NCBI RefSeq assembly: GCF_900112985.1
Contig: NZ_FONS01000003.1
Span: 186,001-250,000, forward strand
Direction: 5' to 3'
Length of the DNA: 64,000 nucleotides
From: Pedobacter antarcticus
Lineage (GTDB): Bacteria; Bacteroidota; Bacteroidia; Sphingobacteriales; Sphingobacteriaceae
Positions 50,789 through 59,352 of the stretch are shown piece after piece. The notes beneath the pieces were generated by a model that worked only from the letters and a program-made list of their open reading frames with translations, had not been told where the DNA came from and ran no database searches. Positions within the stretch are counted from its first letter, which is position 1; each line of letters starts with the position of its first letter. Both the position numbers and the translations under genes were made by a program.

Positions 50789-53395
50789 ATGAACTTTAAC
50801 AACTTTACGATAAAAGCCCAGGAAGCAGTTCAACAGGCTTCCGAAATAGCCCAGGGCAATCAGCAACAGGCTATTGAGACAGCACACCTGTTAAAAGGTC
50901 TGCTCACTGTTGACGAAAATGTCGTTTCGTATGTATTAAAGAAGCTGAATGTTAACATGAACGTGCTTAACCAGCAGCTTGATACCCAGATTGCGAAATA
51001 CCCCAAGGTAAGTGGCAGCAATGGATATCTTTCTTCCGGAGCGAATTCCGCCTTACAGAAAGCTCAATCGTATCTGAAAGAGTTTAAGGATGAATTTGTT
51101 TCCGTAGAACACTTATTATTGGGTATTCTGGCTGTCAATGACCAGACCTCTAAATTGCTAAAAGAACAGGGAGTTAATGAAAAAGACTTAAAAACTGCCA
51201 TAGTATCTTTGCGCGGGGATAACCGCGTCACCGATCAGAATGCAGAAGCGACCTATAATGCTTTAAATAAATATGCCAGGAACCTGAATGAATATGCGGA
51301 GTCAGGTAAACTTGATCCGGTAATCGGAAGGGATGAAGAAATTCGCCGCGTAATTCAGATCTTATCCAGAAGGACTAAAAATAATCCTATCCTCATTGGA
51401 GAGCCCGGAGTCGGTAAAACCGCTATTGCAGAAGGTATTGCTTTTAGGATTATCAAAGGTGATATACCGGAAAACCTAAAATCAAAAACCGTGTTCTCCT
51501 TGGATATGGGAGCTTTAGTTGCCGGAGCAAAATATAAAGGCGAATTTGAAGAAAGGCTTAAAGCGGTGATCAAAGAAGTTACGCAGAGCGAAGGAGACAT
51601 TATCTTGTTCATTGATGAAATTCACACTCTTGTTGGTGCCGGTGGCGGTGAAGGTGCGATGGATGCCGCTAATATTCTGAAACCAGCACTGGCACGCGGT
51701 GAACTAAGAGCTATTGGTGCGACAACATTAAACGAGTACCAGAAATATATTGAGAAAGATAAAGCCCTGGAACGTCGTTTCCAGAAAGTAATTGTAGATG
51801 AGCCAGACACTCAGGATGCGATTTCTATTCTCCGCGGACTGAAAGAGAGATATGAAACACACCATAAAGTGACCATTAAAGATGAAGCTATCATTGCGGC
51901 AGTAGAATTGTCACAACGTTATATTTCAGATCGCTTCTTACCGGATAAAGCAATTGATTTAATGGATGAAGCTGCATCAAAACTTCGGCTTGAAATGGAT
52001 AGCGTACCGGAAAATGTAGATGAACTGGATAGAAAGATCATGCAACTTGAGATAGAACGTGAGGCTATCAGGAGAGAAAATGACGATAAGAAAGTACAAT
52101 CACTTGGTGAGGAAATCGCTAATCTTTCTGCAGAACGCGATCAGTTGAGGGCAAAATGGCAGGGTGAGAAAGATGTAGTTGATGGCATTAACAGTGAACT
52201 TGAGAAGATAGAAAACTACAAACTTGAGGCAGAACAGGCAGAACGTGCCGGAGATTATGGTAAGGTCGCTGAGATCCGCTATGGTAAAATTAAAGAATCC
52301 CAGGATAAAGTAGAGGCTTTGAAAGTTACGCTTGAATCGCAGCAGGGAGAAGGCAGAATGCTTAAGGAAGAAGTGACTGCAGAAGATATTGCCGGAGTTG
52401 TAGCACGCTGGACGGGAATTCCTGTAACCAGGCTTGTATCCAGCGAAAGGGAGAAATTACTACACCTGGAAGACGAGCTGCACAAACGAGTTGCCGGACA
52501 GGAAGAAGCAATTGAAGCTATTTCCGATGCGATCAGAAGATCCTGAGCTGGTTTACAGGATAAAAGAAAGCCAATCGGTTCCTTCATCTTCCTGGGTACA
52601 ACCGGCGTAGGTAAAACAGAACTAGCTAAAGCACTAGCGGAATTCCTATTTAACGATGATAACGCTTTGACCCGTATAGATATGAGTGAGTATCAGGAGA
52701 GGCATTCGGTATCCAGATTAATCGGTGCGCCTCCGGGATATGTGGGTTATGATGAAGGTGGTCAGTTAACTGAAGCGGTCAGACGTAAACCATATTCAGT
52801 TGTATTGCTGGATGAAATTGAGAAAGCTCATCCTGATGTCTTCAACATTCTTTTACAAGTTCTGGATGATGGCAGGCTAACCGATAATAAAGGCAGACTG
52901 GTTAACTTTAAAAATACCATTATCATTATGACCTCCAATATTGGGTCTCATTTAATTCAGGAAAACTTTAAAAACCTGGATGAAACTAATCATGATGAGG
53001 TTGTTGCCAAAACTAAAAATGAGCTGTTTGAATTACTGAAACAAACGATCAGACCAGAATTCCTGAACAGGATCGATGAACTGATTATGTTTACACCATT
53101 AAACAGGAAGGAAGTTCGCGATATTGCAGCTTTACAATTCAGACATGTTCAGGATAGCCTTGCAGAAATGGGTGTCGAGATAGAAGCAAGTCCTGAGGCA
53201 CTTGATTGGCTTGCAGAACTAGGCTATGATCCTCAATTCGGTGCAAGACCACTGAAAAGAGTTATTCAGAAAAAAATACTGAATGAACTTTCTAAAGAAA
53301 TCCTTGCTGGTACTATAGATAAAGACAGCAGAATTAAACTGGATATGTTCGATAACAAATTTGTGTTTCTGAATAATAAAAAACCAACTACGTAA
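50789..53395 (+). pseudogene. clpB: ClpB disaggregase with an in-frame stop
   Basis: The frame encodes a full ClpB: N domain (1-150), NBD1 with Walker A GEPGVGKTAIAEG near residue 207 and Walker B ILFIDEIH, middle coiled-coil (about 410-530), NBD2 with Walker [15 protein letters not shown] and Walker [13 protein letters not shown], and the C-terminal domain. Codon 586 (52544-52546) is TGA between RRS and [11 protein letters not shown]. In other ClpB proteins this place reads RRSRAGL, so a CGA Arg codon seems to have become TGA by one C-to-T change. The frame on both sides is unbroken. If real, the product lacks NBD2 and could not disaggregate proteins. No in-frame ATG restart lies before the NBD2 Walker A. 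In other bacteria clpB is heat-induced. Confidence 0.93.
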
Positions 53396-53416
53396 TTCCA
53401 ATACCATTTATTTGTC

Positions 53417-53453
53417 AAAAGCCGGCTTTTCTAAAACAATTGCCGGCTTTTTT
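53417..53453 (+). terminator. Intrinsic terminator after clpB
   Basis: AAAAGCCGGC (53417-53426) pairs with GCCGGCTTTT (53442-53451), followed by more T. Confidence 0.85.
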
Positions 53454-53491
53454 ACTTGTACAGCTAGAAACTAACACATTTCGTTTAATCA

Positions 53492-55780
53492 ATGAAAATA
53501 GCCTATATATCTACTTATCCACCGCGGGAATGCGGTATTGCTACTTTTAATCAGAATTTACTGCATGCGATCGGAACAGATAAAGCATCCGTATCCGCAG
53601 AAAGCTTCGTAGTTGCAATGACGGACTCTGAAACTGACACAGAACAGGTTAATCCATATGAGTATCCGCCTGAGGTGCAGTTCAGTATCCAGCAAGAAAA
53701 TCAGAATGATTATATCCGTGCTGCAGACTACATTAATACCAGCTTTACAGATTCCTGTATACTGGAGCATGAGTTTGGCATTTACGGTGGAGAAAGCGGC
53801 GTATATATCTTACCGCTCATTGCCAGATTGCAGGTACCGCTAGTAACGATTCTACATACGATTCTGAAGGATCCTACCTATATGCAGTTGACCATTATCA
53901 GGGAAATTGCCAAATACTCTGCTAAGATCGTTGTTATGAGCAACAGGGCAGTTGAGTTTCTCACTACGATTTACGGTATTCCTGAAGAGAAGATACAACT
54001 GATTGAACATGGTGTTCCTGATCTGGAACCCAGAGCAGATAACCCCGTCAAAGCCTCCCTCCCTTTTAAAAACAAAACTGTACTATTTACATTCGGGCTG
54101 ATCAGCAGAAATAAAGGGCTGGAAACGGTGATCGAAGCATTGCCGGCTATTGTTGCCAAACACCCAGATGTCGTATATGTCATACTTGGGACAACTCACC
54201 CGGGTGTTATTCGTAATTCCGGAGAGGAATACAGAGACAGTCTGAAACGTTTGGCTAAAAAACTGGATGTGGAAGATCACCTCATCTTCGTTAATAAATT
54301 TGTCTCCGAAGAAGAATTATATGGCTACCTAACCGCGGCAGACATGTATATCACGCCTTATCTGAACGAAGCTCAGATTACCAGCGGTACACTATCCTAC
54401 GCGATCGGAGCTGGGGCTGCTGTGATATCAACACCGTACTGGCATGCTCAGGAACTGCTGGCAGACAACCGTGGAAGGTTGTTTGACTTTAAAGATTCAC
54501 AAAATCTCGCTGTCATTGTTAACGACCTGCTGGATAATCCTGAAGAACTAAAGACACTTAAAAGCAATGCGTATAATTATGGTTTAAAACTACGTTGGCC
54601 GAAAACTGGTGGTGTATTTATTAATACGCTGAGAAAATCTATCGCAGCTGCAATACAAAGGAAGAAAGAAGTGCGCCCGGTTATTGATATTGATATGATG
54701 CCGGCTTTTAGCATGGCTCATGTTCAGCGTCTAACCGACGATACCGGGATTGTACAGCATGCTAAATACGGAATTCCCAATCTTAAAGAAGGCTACTGCC
54801 TGGACGATAATGCAAGAGCGTTGATTATGGTTATTATGGCCTGGCAGCAGAATAAGAGTAAGGCTGCGCTAGAACTCTTACCCGTTTATTTGAGTTATAT
54901 TCAATATATGCAGTGCGATGACGGAAACTTCAGGAACTTCCTGAGCTTCCGCAGAGAATATCTGGATGAGATTGGATCCGAAGATTCATTTGGCAGGACA
55001 ATCTGGGCGCTGGGGTATTTATGCAGTAATGCACCAAATAATTCGTACCGGGAATTCGCTAAAGAATTATTTGCGCGATCGATTCCTCATTTTGGAAAAT
55101 TGAAACATCTGCGTGGGCTGGGTAATACAATGATCGGATTAAGCAGTTTCCTGAAAGCCCATCCACATGATGAATTTATTAAAGAAGAGTTTAATAAGCT
55201 CGCCATTCCACTTAAAAAAGCATACAAAGAAAACAGGACAGATGATTGGCACTGGTACGAAGGCCAGCTGACTTATGACAATGCGATCTTACCATTGGCT
55301 CTACTTTCTCATTATGAGATCAGCCATGATGAAGAATCACTTGCCATAGCATTGGAAAGTATGGATTATCTGACCAGCAAAACCTTGAACAAAGGGTATC
55401 TGAATCCTGTAGGAAATGATGGATGGTTGTATCAGAACCAGGAAATGGCCGTCTATGATCAGCAGGCAATAGAAACTATGGCTATGGTACTGATGTACTT
55501 TAAAGCATATGAAATTACACACGACCTGAAGTATATTCGTCAGATGGACCTCAGTTATCAATGGTTCCTGGGCGAAAACAGCTTGAGACTGCCGCTGTAT
55601 GACTACGAAACTAAAGGTTGTGGTGACGGGCTGCAAACCTATGGTGTTAACCGGAATCAGGGTGCAGAAAGCACGCTGGCCTACTGGATTTCTCACCTGA
55701 CTGTTTTGAAAGCACTGGAGCAGGAATATGAATTCAGCGATAAAACAGAAGCTTCCATTAAAGAGGAGCTCCTGAAATGA
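53492..55780 (+). CDS. Glycosyltransferase family 4 fused to an alpha/alpha-toroid domain
   Basis: A 762-residue cytosolic protein. Residues 1-385 are a GT-B family 4 glycosyltransferase: ISTYPPRECGIATF at the start, LFTFGLISRNKGLETVIEAL near 195 and the EAQITSGTLSYAIGAGAAVIS region with the nucleotide-sugar Glu. Residues about 410-745 form a helical (alpha/alpha)6-type toroid (YCLDDNARALIMVIMAW, RTIWALGYLCSN, WHWYEGQLTYDNAILPLALL, NQGAESTLAYWISHL), like glycosidase or epimerase folds. The two parts may make and trim or bind the same glycan. Its stop overlaps the next start by four bases (ATGA), so they are coupled. GH130 follows on the other strand. Confidence 0.85.
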   Translation: MKIAYISTYPPRECGIATFNQNLLHAIGTDKASVSAESFVVAMTDSETDTEQVNPYEYPPEVQFSIQQENQNDYIRAADYINTSFTDSCILEHEFGIYGGESGVYILPLIARLQVPLVTILHTILKDPTYMQLTIIREIAKYSAKIVVMSNRAVEFLTTIYGIPEEKIQLIEHGVPDLEPRADNPVKASLPFKNKTVLFTFGLISRNKGLETVIEALPAIVAKHPDVVYVILGTTHPGVIRNSGEEYRDSLKRLAKKLDVEDHLIFVNKFVSEEELYGYLTAADMYITPYLNEAQITSGTLSYAIGAGAAVISTPYWHAQELLADNRGRLFDFKDSQNLAVIVNDLLDNPEELKTLKSNAYNYGLKLRWPKTGGVFINTLRKSIAAAIQRKKEVRPVIDIDMMPAFSMAHVQRLTDDTGIVQHAKYGIPNLKEGYCLDDNARALIMVIMAWQQNKSKAALELLPVYLSYIQYMQCDDGNFRNFLSFRREYLDEIGSEDSFGRTIWALGYLCSNAPNNSYREFAKELFARSIPHFGKLKHLRGLGNTMIGLSSFLKAHPHDEFIKEEFNKLAIPLKKAYKENRTDDWHWYEGQLTYDNAILPLALLSHYEISHDEESLAIALESMDYLTSKTLNKGYLNPVGNDGWLYQNQEMAVYDQQAIETMAMVLMYFKAYEITHDLKYIRQMDLSYQWFLGENSLRLPLYDYETKGCGDGLQTYGVNRNQGAESTLAYWISHLTVLKALEQEYEFSDKTEASIKEELLK

Positions 55781-56787
55781 AGATAGCCGTTCTGTCCACT
55801 GTCGCATGGCGTACGCCGCCTTTACATTATGGTCCCTGGGAACAGATGGCCTCAAACCTTACTGAAGGATTGGCGGAGGCTGGTCATGAGGTAACACTTT
55901 TCGCTACGGGAAGTTCTCAGACCAATGCAAAACTAAGAAGTATTACTGAGCAAGGTTACGAAGAAGACCGTAATCAGGATGCCAAAGTCATAGAGTGCTT
56001 ACATATCGCGCAGCTGATGGAATCAGCTGCCGATTTTGACCTTATTCACAATCACTTTGACTTTCTACCGCTGAGCTATACCGGGTTAATTGATACACCG
56101 GTAGTCACTACCATCCACGGCTTCTCTTCAGAGAAAATTATTCCAGTGTATAAAAAATACAATGCAAAAAATTATTATGTATCCATTAGCGAGTCAAACC
56201 GGCATCCGGACCTCAACTACCTGGCAACCGTATATAACGGGATAGACACCGCTGCGCTAAGGTTTCAGGATAAACCCGAAGGAGAGGCTTACCTTTTATT
56301 TTTCGGTAGAATCCATCCGCATAAAGGAACTGAAGAAGCCATTGCTATCGCTAAGAAAAGTAAACAGAAATTAATTATTGCAGGTATTATACAGGATCAG
56401 CAATATTTCACTGACAAAATAGAACCGCAGCTTAGCGATCAGATCATTTATGCCGGTTCTGCCGGCCCGGATAAGCGCAATGAATTAATGGGAAATGCAA
56501 TTGCATTACTACACCCTATAAGCTTTGATGAACCATTTGGGCTGAGCGTTGCAGAGTCCATGTTATGTGGAACCCCGGTGATCGCGTTTAACCGCGGATC
56601 GATGCCAGAGCTCATCAAAGATGGCGAGACGGGATTTCTGGTGAATAATATAGAAGAGGCAGCAGAATCTGTTAGCACAGTCCCCTCACTCAGCAGGGCA
56701 TTGTGCCGGGAATGGTCAGCTGCGCAATTCTCTAAAGAAAAAATGGTAGCAGACTATATAAGCCTCTACCATCAGATTTTATCTTAA
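55777..56787 (+). CDS. Glycosyltransferase family 4
   Basis: A 336-residue GT-B enzyme: KIAVLSTVAWRTPPLHYGPWEQMASNL is the typical N-terminal loop, with DLIHNHFDFLPL and VVTTIHGF in the first domain. YLLFFGRIHPHKGTEEAI and the E-x7-E motif in FDEPFGLSVAESMLCGTPVIAF are in the second. The donor is probably GDP-mannose or UDP-sugar; it cannot be fixed from sequence. It is coupled to the preceding fusion gene. Confidence 0.88.
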   Translation: MKIAVLSTVAWRTPPLHYGPWEQMASNLTEGLAEAGHEVTLFATGSSQTNAKLRSITEQGYEEDRNQDAKVIECLHIAQLMESAADFDLIHNHFDFLPLSYTGLIDTPVVTTIHGFSSEKIIPVYKKYNAKNYYVSISESNRHPDLNYLATVYNGIDTAALRFQDKPEGEAYLLFFGRIHPHKGTEEAIAIAKKSKQKLIIAGIIQDQQYFTDKIEPQLSDQIIYAGSAGPDKRNELMGNAIALLHPISFDEPFGLSVAESMLCGTPVIAFNRGSMPELIKDGETGFLVNNIEEAAESVSTVPSLSRALCREWSAAQFSKEKMVADYISLYHQILS

Positions 56788-56793
56788 ACATAC

Positions 56794-56831
56794 TTATTAG
56801 AAACGGAAACCTAAGGGCCCGTTTCTAATAA
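56794..56831. terminator. Hairpin between GT4 and GH130 genes
   Basis: TTATTAGAAACGG (56794-56806) pairs perfectly with CCGTTTCTAATAA (56819-56831) between convergent genes. It overlaps the end of the GH130 coding sequence. The T runs are weak, so it is a probable rather than certain terminator. Confidence 0.5.
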
Positions 56832-58277
56832 TTTAGCCAATAGCAAATCTATTTTTACCGTCGCAAAAGAAGAGCAGTAATCAGAAAGACCATAAGGGAT
56901 AATCAGCTCTCCGTTATGAATAATAGATCCGCAGGAATATAGCACATTGGGTACATATCCTTCCCGCTCGTCCTGATTTGGAATAACCAGAGGTTCATCC
57001 AGACGCCCTATCTCAATTGAGGGGTCTTCAAGGTCCAGCAGCACAGCGCCCAGACAGTATCTGCGCATTGGCCCCACACCATGTGTAATAACCAGCCAGC
57101 CAGCCTCAGTTTCGATTGGTGAGCCACAATTCCCAATCTGGATCAGCTCCCATGGAAATCTAGGCTCCTGCAACTTAACAGGATTATCCCAGACATTTAT
57201 TTTATCAGAATACATCAGGTAGTTATTACAACCGTCAATTCTGGACATCATCACATATTTACCGTTAATTTTACGTGGAAACAGAGCGAGATTTTTATTC
57301 TGTGCTCCGGCCCCATGTAACGGGCTTATTTTAAAATCGTAAAAATCTGTAGTTTGCAGCAATTTAGGCAGAATCATTGCGCCGTCAAATGCGGTATAGG
57401 TTGCATAATAAATAACGGAACCATCTTCCTTAATAAAACGTACAAAACGGGCATCTTCAATCCCTTTCCGCTCAAATTCTGAAATGGGGAAAATAACCCG
57501 GTCTGAAATATCCGTGTCGCGGGAGAAACTAATTTCATGATAAGTGTCCGATAACCAAAGCACTTTATCATATTCCAGCTTCTTCAGATCATCTTCTGTC
57601 AAATTTTTAGAAGAGTGAATAATTCTGCGCAACAATGCATAGTCAAACTTTTCTTCCAGCTGACTACCTATTTCGTCCAAAATACTTAAATCGATACTGG
57701 CATCTGCCGCCTTCTTAAAAAAAAGCTTTTTACTATACACCGCATTTCTGATAATCTCCGCCTCATCAATATAATTACCGGCAGGATTAACTGTTATATT
57801 TCCATTTTTATCTACCATTGCACGCCTAAATACAACGGAGGAAATATGTCCTTCCCCTACAGCCCTAAAACTTATAATTAATCTCTTCTCCCCTTCTACC
57901 AATTCCGACTGATCCGGATCTTCGACCACAGAAGGATTAAAGAAAGCAGCCGATTCTATAGAATATTCATGTGTAAAATACGATCCAAGTAGTAGACGCT
58001 GATTTTTGCTGAGACTTTCATAGTCAATCTCGATATCGTCCATTACATGCTTTATTTTTTTACAGTGCCTGGTCAGGATCTTGGTGATATTGCGATGCCT
58101 TTTGGAGTATTCCTGAAGAATTGGTGATATCAGTCCAAAAACATCTTTGGGTGATAGTTCCAGAACTTTCCGGATAACATCTTTTGCACGATCATCTCCG
58201 TTAAAGAAAAATCTCGCGATAACCCGTTTTGGGTCTGGATAAACTTTAACGGGTTTGCGTTCTATAAATAGTCTCAT
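56811..58277 (-). CDS. Glycoside hydrolase family 130 (mannoside phosphorylase-like)
   Basis: A 488-residue five-bladed propeller preceded by a helical region of about 110 residues. GH130 enzymes phosphorolyse or hydrolyse beta-mannosides. Visible family features: FFNPSVVEDP, FRAVGEGHISSVVFR, GIEDARFVRF with the probable catalytic acid Asp, ALFPRKINGKYVMMSR and GNCGSPIETEAGWLVITHGVGPMRRY, then PYGLSDYCSSFA at the end. The usual 300-350 residues are extended at the N-terminus, as in a subgroup of GH130. It converges on the two GT4 genes, so synthesis and breakdown of the same mannose-containing product are likely. Confidence 0.87.
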   Translation of the reverse strand: MRLFIERKPVKVYPDPKRVIARFFFNGDDRAKDVIRKVLELSPKDVFGLISPILQEYSKRHRNITKILTRHCKKIKHVMDDIEIDYESLSKNQRLLLGSYFTHEYSIESAAFFNPSVVEDPDQSELVEGEKRLIISFRAVGEGHISSVVFRRAMVDKNGNITVNPAGNYIDEAEIIRNAVYSKKLFFKKAADASIDLSILDEIGSQLEEKFDYALLRRIIHSSKNLTEDDLKKLEYDKVLWLSDTYHEISFSRDTDISDRVIFPISEFERKGIEDARFVRFIKEDGSVIYYATYTAFDGAMILPKLLQTTDFYDFKISPLHGAGAQNKNLALFPRKINGKYVMMSRIDGCNNYLMYSDKINVWDNPVKLQEPRFPWELIQIGNCGSPIETEAGWLVITHGVGPMRRYCLGAVLLDLEDPSIEIGRLDEPLVIPNQDEREGYVPNVLYSCGSIIHNGELIIPYGLSDYCSSFATVKIDLLLAKLLETGP

Positions 58278-58574
58278 AATTAATTAACACCTAAGGTAGC
58301 CGGAATGATTTCCTGAATTTAAGTTTTTTTTAGTTCACAGAAAAGCAAGATAAAATGTTTCTTTTCCTGTCACATCTTCATGACAAGAACGTAAAAAAAC
58401 TGACAATCGTACTAATCAAAGTCAAAGTGTCTGTATGAACAGAAAATTAACAAATTGTTATTTTTCTGTGAATGTCATAACAAAATAATAAAGGAATTTC
58501 TAATTTTTATTATCTCCCTATCTGATAGCGGTTTACAAAAAACCTCATTTCCTGCACACTAGCTAAATAATTGT

Positions 58575-58610
58575 TTGGCACCAAGCTTGACTATATGACA
58601 AACATAGTCA
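58575..58610 (+). promoter_or_regulatory. Possible sigma-54-like element and dyad before the beta-barrel gene
   Basis: TTGGCAC-N5-TTGA (58575-58590) has the -24 half and TTG of a sigma-54 promoter at correct spacing but A in place of the -12 C. It overlaps the dyad TGACTAT-N9-ATAGTCA (58588-58610). The sequence may instead be a 5' untranslated stem-loop. The rest of the 384-base gap (58278-58661) shows nothing I can name. Confidence 0.3.
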
Positions 58611-58661
58611 GAAACTAAAAAACTAACCCTCTGGCTAAGGTTAAATTAAAAACACAATAAA

Positions 58662-59270
58662 ATGAAAAAATTATTATTATCACTCGTAGCGGTTTCCGCT
58701 TTAGCTTTCACTACACAAGCACAAACAGAACAAGGTAAATTTATGATCGGCGGTAACGTTGAATTAAACACTAATAAAACAAGTGGTGCTAAGAAAACTG
58801 ATTTCAATTTCGCAGTTATTCCTTCAGTTGGTTATTTTGTTTCTGATAACTTCGCAGTAGGTACAGGCATTGGTTACTCTTACGCTAAGATTTATAGCAC
58901 TACAGCTTCTGTTAAAAATAACGCATTTGAGGTTAGCCCATTTGCACGTGCTTATAAAGGTATCTCTGATGAATTTAAATTCTTCGGTCAATTATCAGTT
59001 CCAATGACATTTGGTAACACTAAAGTTGGTGATGCTGAAGGTAACAACATGGTTAAAACTGGTAACAACAACCAAGTTGGTGTAGCTTTATCTCCAGGTT
59101 TTGCATTCTTCCCAAGCAAAAAAATTGGTATTGAGTTTTCAGTTAGAGGTATCAGCTACAATGATAACCGTTTAGAAAATGCTGACGGTGACAAAGTAGG
59201 TGGTTCTAAAAACTTCAGTGTAGGTGCAAACTTTTTCGCTCCTAAATTAGGTGTTCAGTTCTACTTATAA
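58662..59270 (+). CDS. Outer-membrane beta-barrel protein
   Basis: A 202-residue protein with a signal peptide ending TTQAQ and alternating polar/aromatic strands that end in a terminal aromatic-hydrophobic motif (LGVQFYL), as in eight-stranded porin-like barrels. FMIGGNVELNTNKT, VGYFVSDNFAVGTGIGYSY and FKFFGQLSVPMTFG are typical strands. The codon use is very even and AT-rich (GGT, GAA, CCA, AAC), like highly expressed genes. It is a stand-alone gene with a terminator behind it. Confidence 0.88.
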   Translation: MKKLLLSLVAVSALAFTTQAQTEQGKFMIGGNVELNTNKTSGAKKTDFNFAVIPSVGYFVSDNFAVGTGIGYSYAKIYSTTASVKNNAFEVSPFARAYKGISDEFKFFGQLSVPMTFGNTKVGDAEGNNMVKTGNNNQVGVALSPGFAFFPSKKIGIEFSVRGISYNDNRLENADGDKVGGSKNFSVGANFFAPKLGVQFYL

Positions 59271-59297
59271 TATGTAGAAATTATACACAACAGAATA

Positions 59298-59338
59298 AAA
59301 CAGAAAAGGCCCCGCAAATTGCGGGGCCTTTTCTGTTT
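59298..59338. terminator. Bidirectional terminator
   Basis: AAACAGAAAAGGCCCCGCAA (59298-59317) and TTGCGGGGCCTTTTCTGTTT (59319-59338) are perfect reverse complements around one A, between convergent genes. Confidence 0.85.
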
Positions 59339-59352
59339 AGAAGATTCGTAGA

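Noticed and set aside
52544..52546. TGA in clpB as selenocysteine or programmed readthrough
   Set aside because: The residue replaced is a conserved Arg, not Cys or Sec, and no SECIS-like hairpin is evident after the TGA. A nonsense change or an error is simpler.
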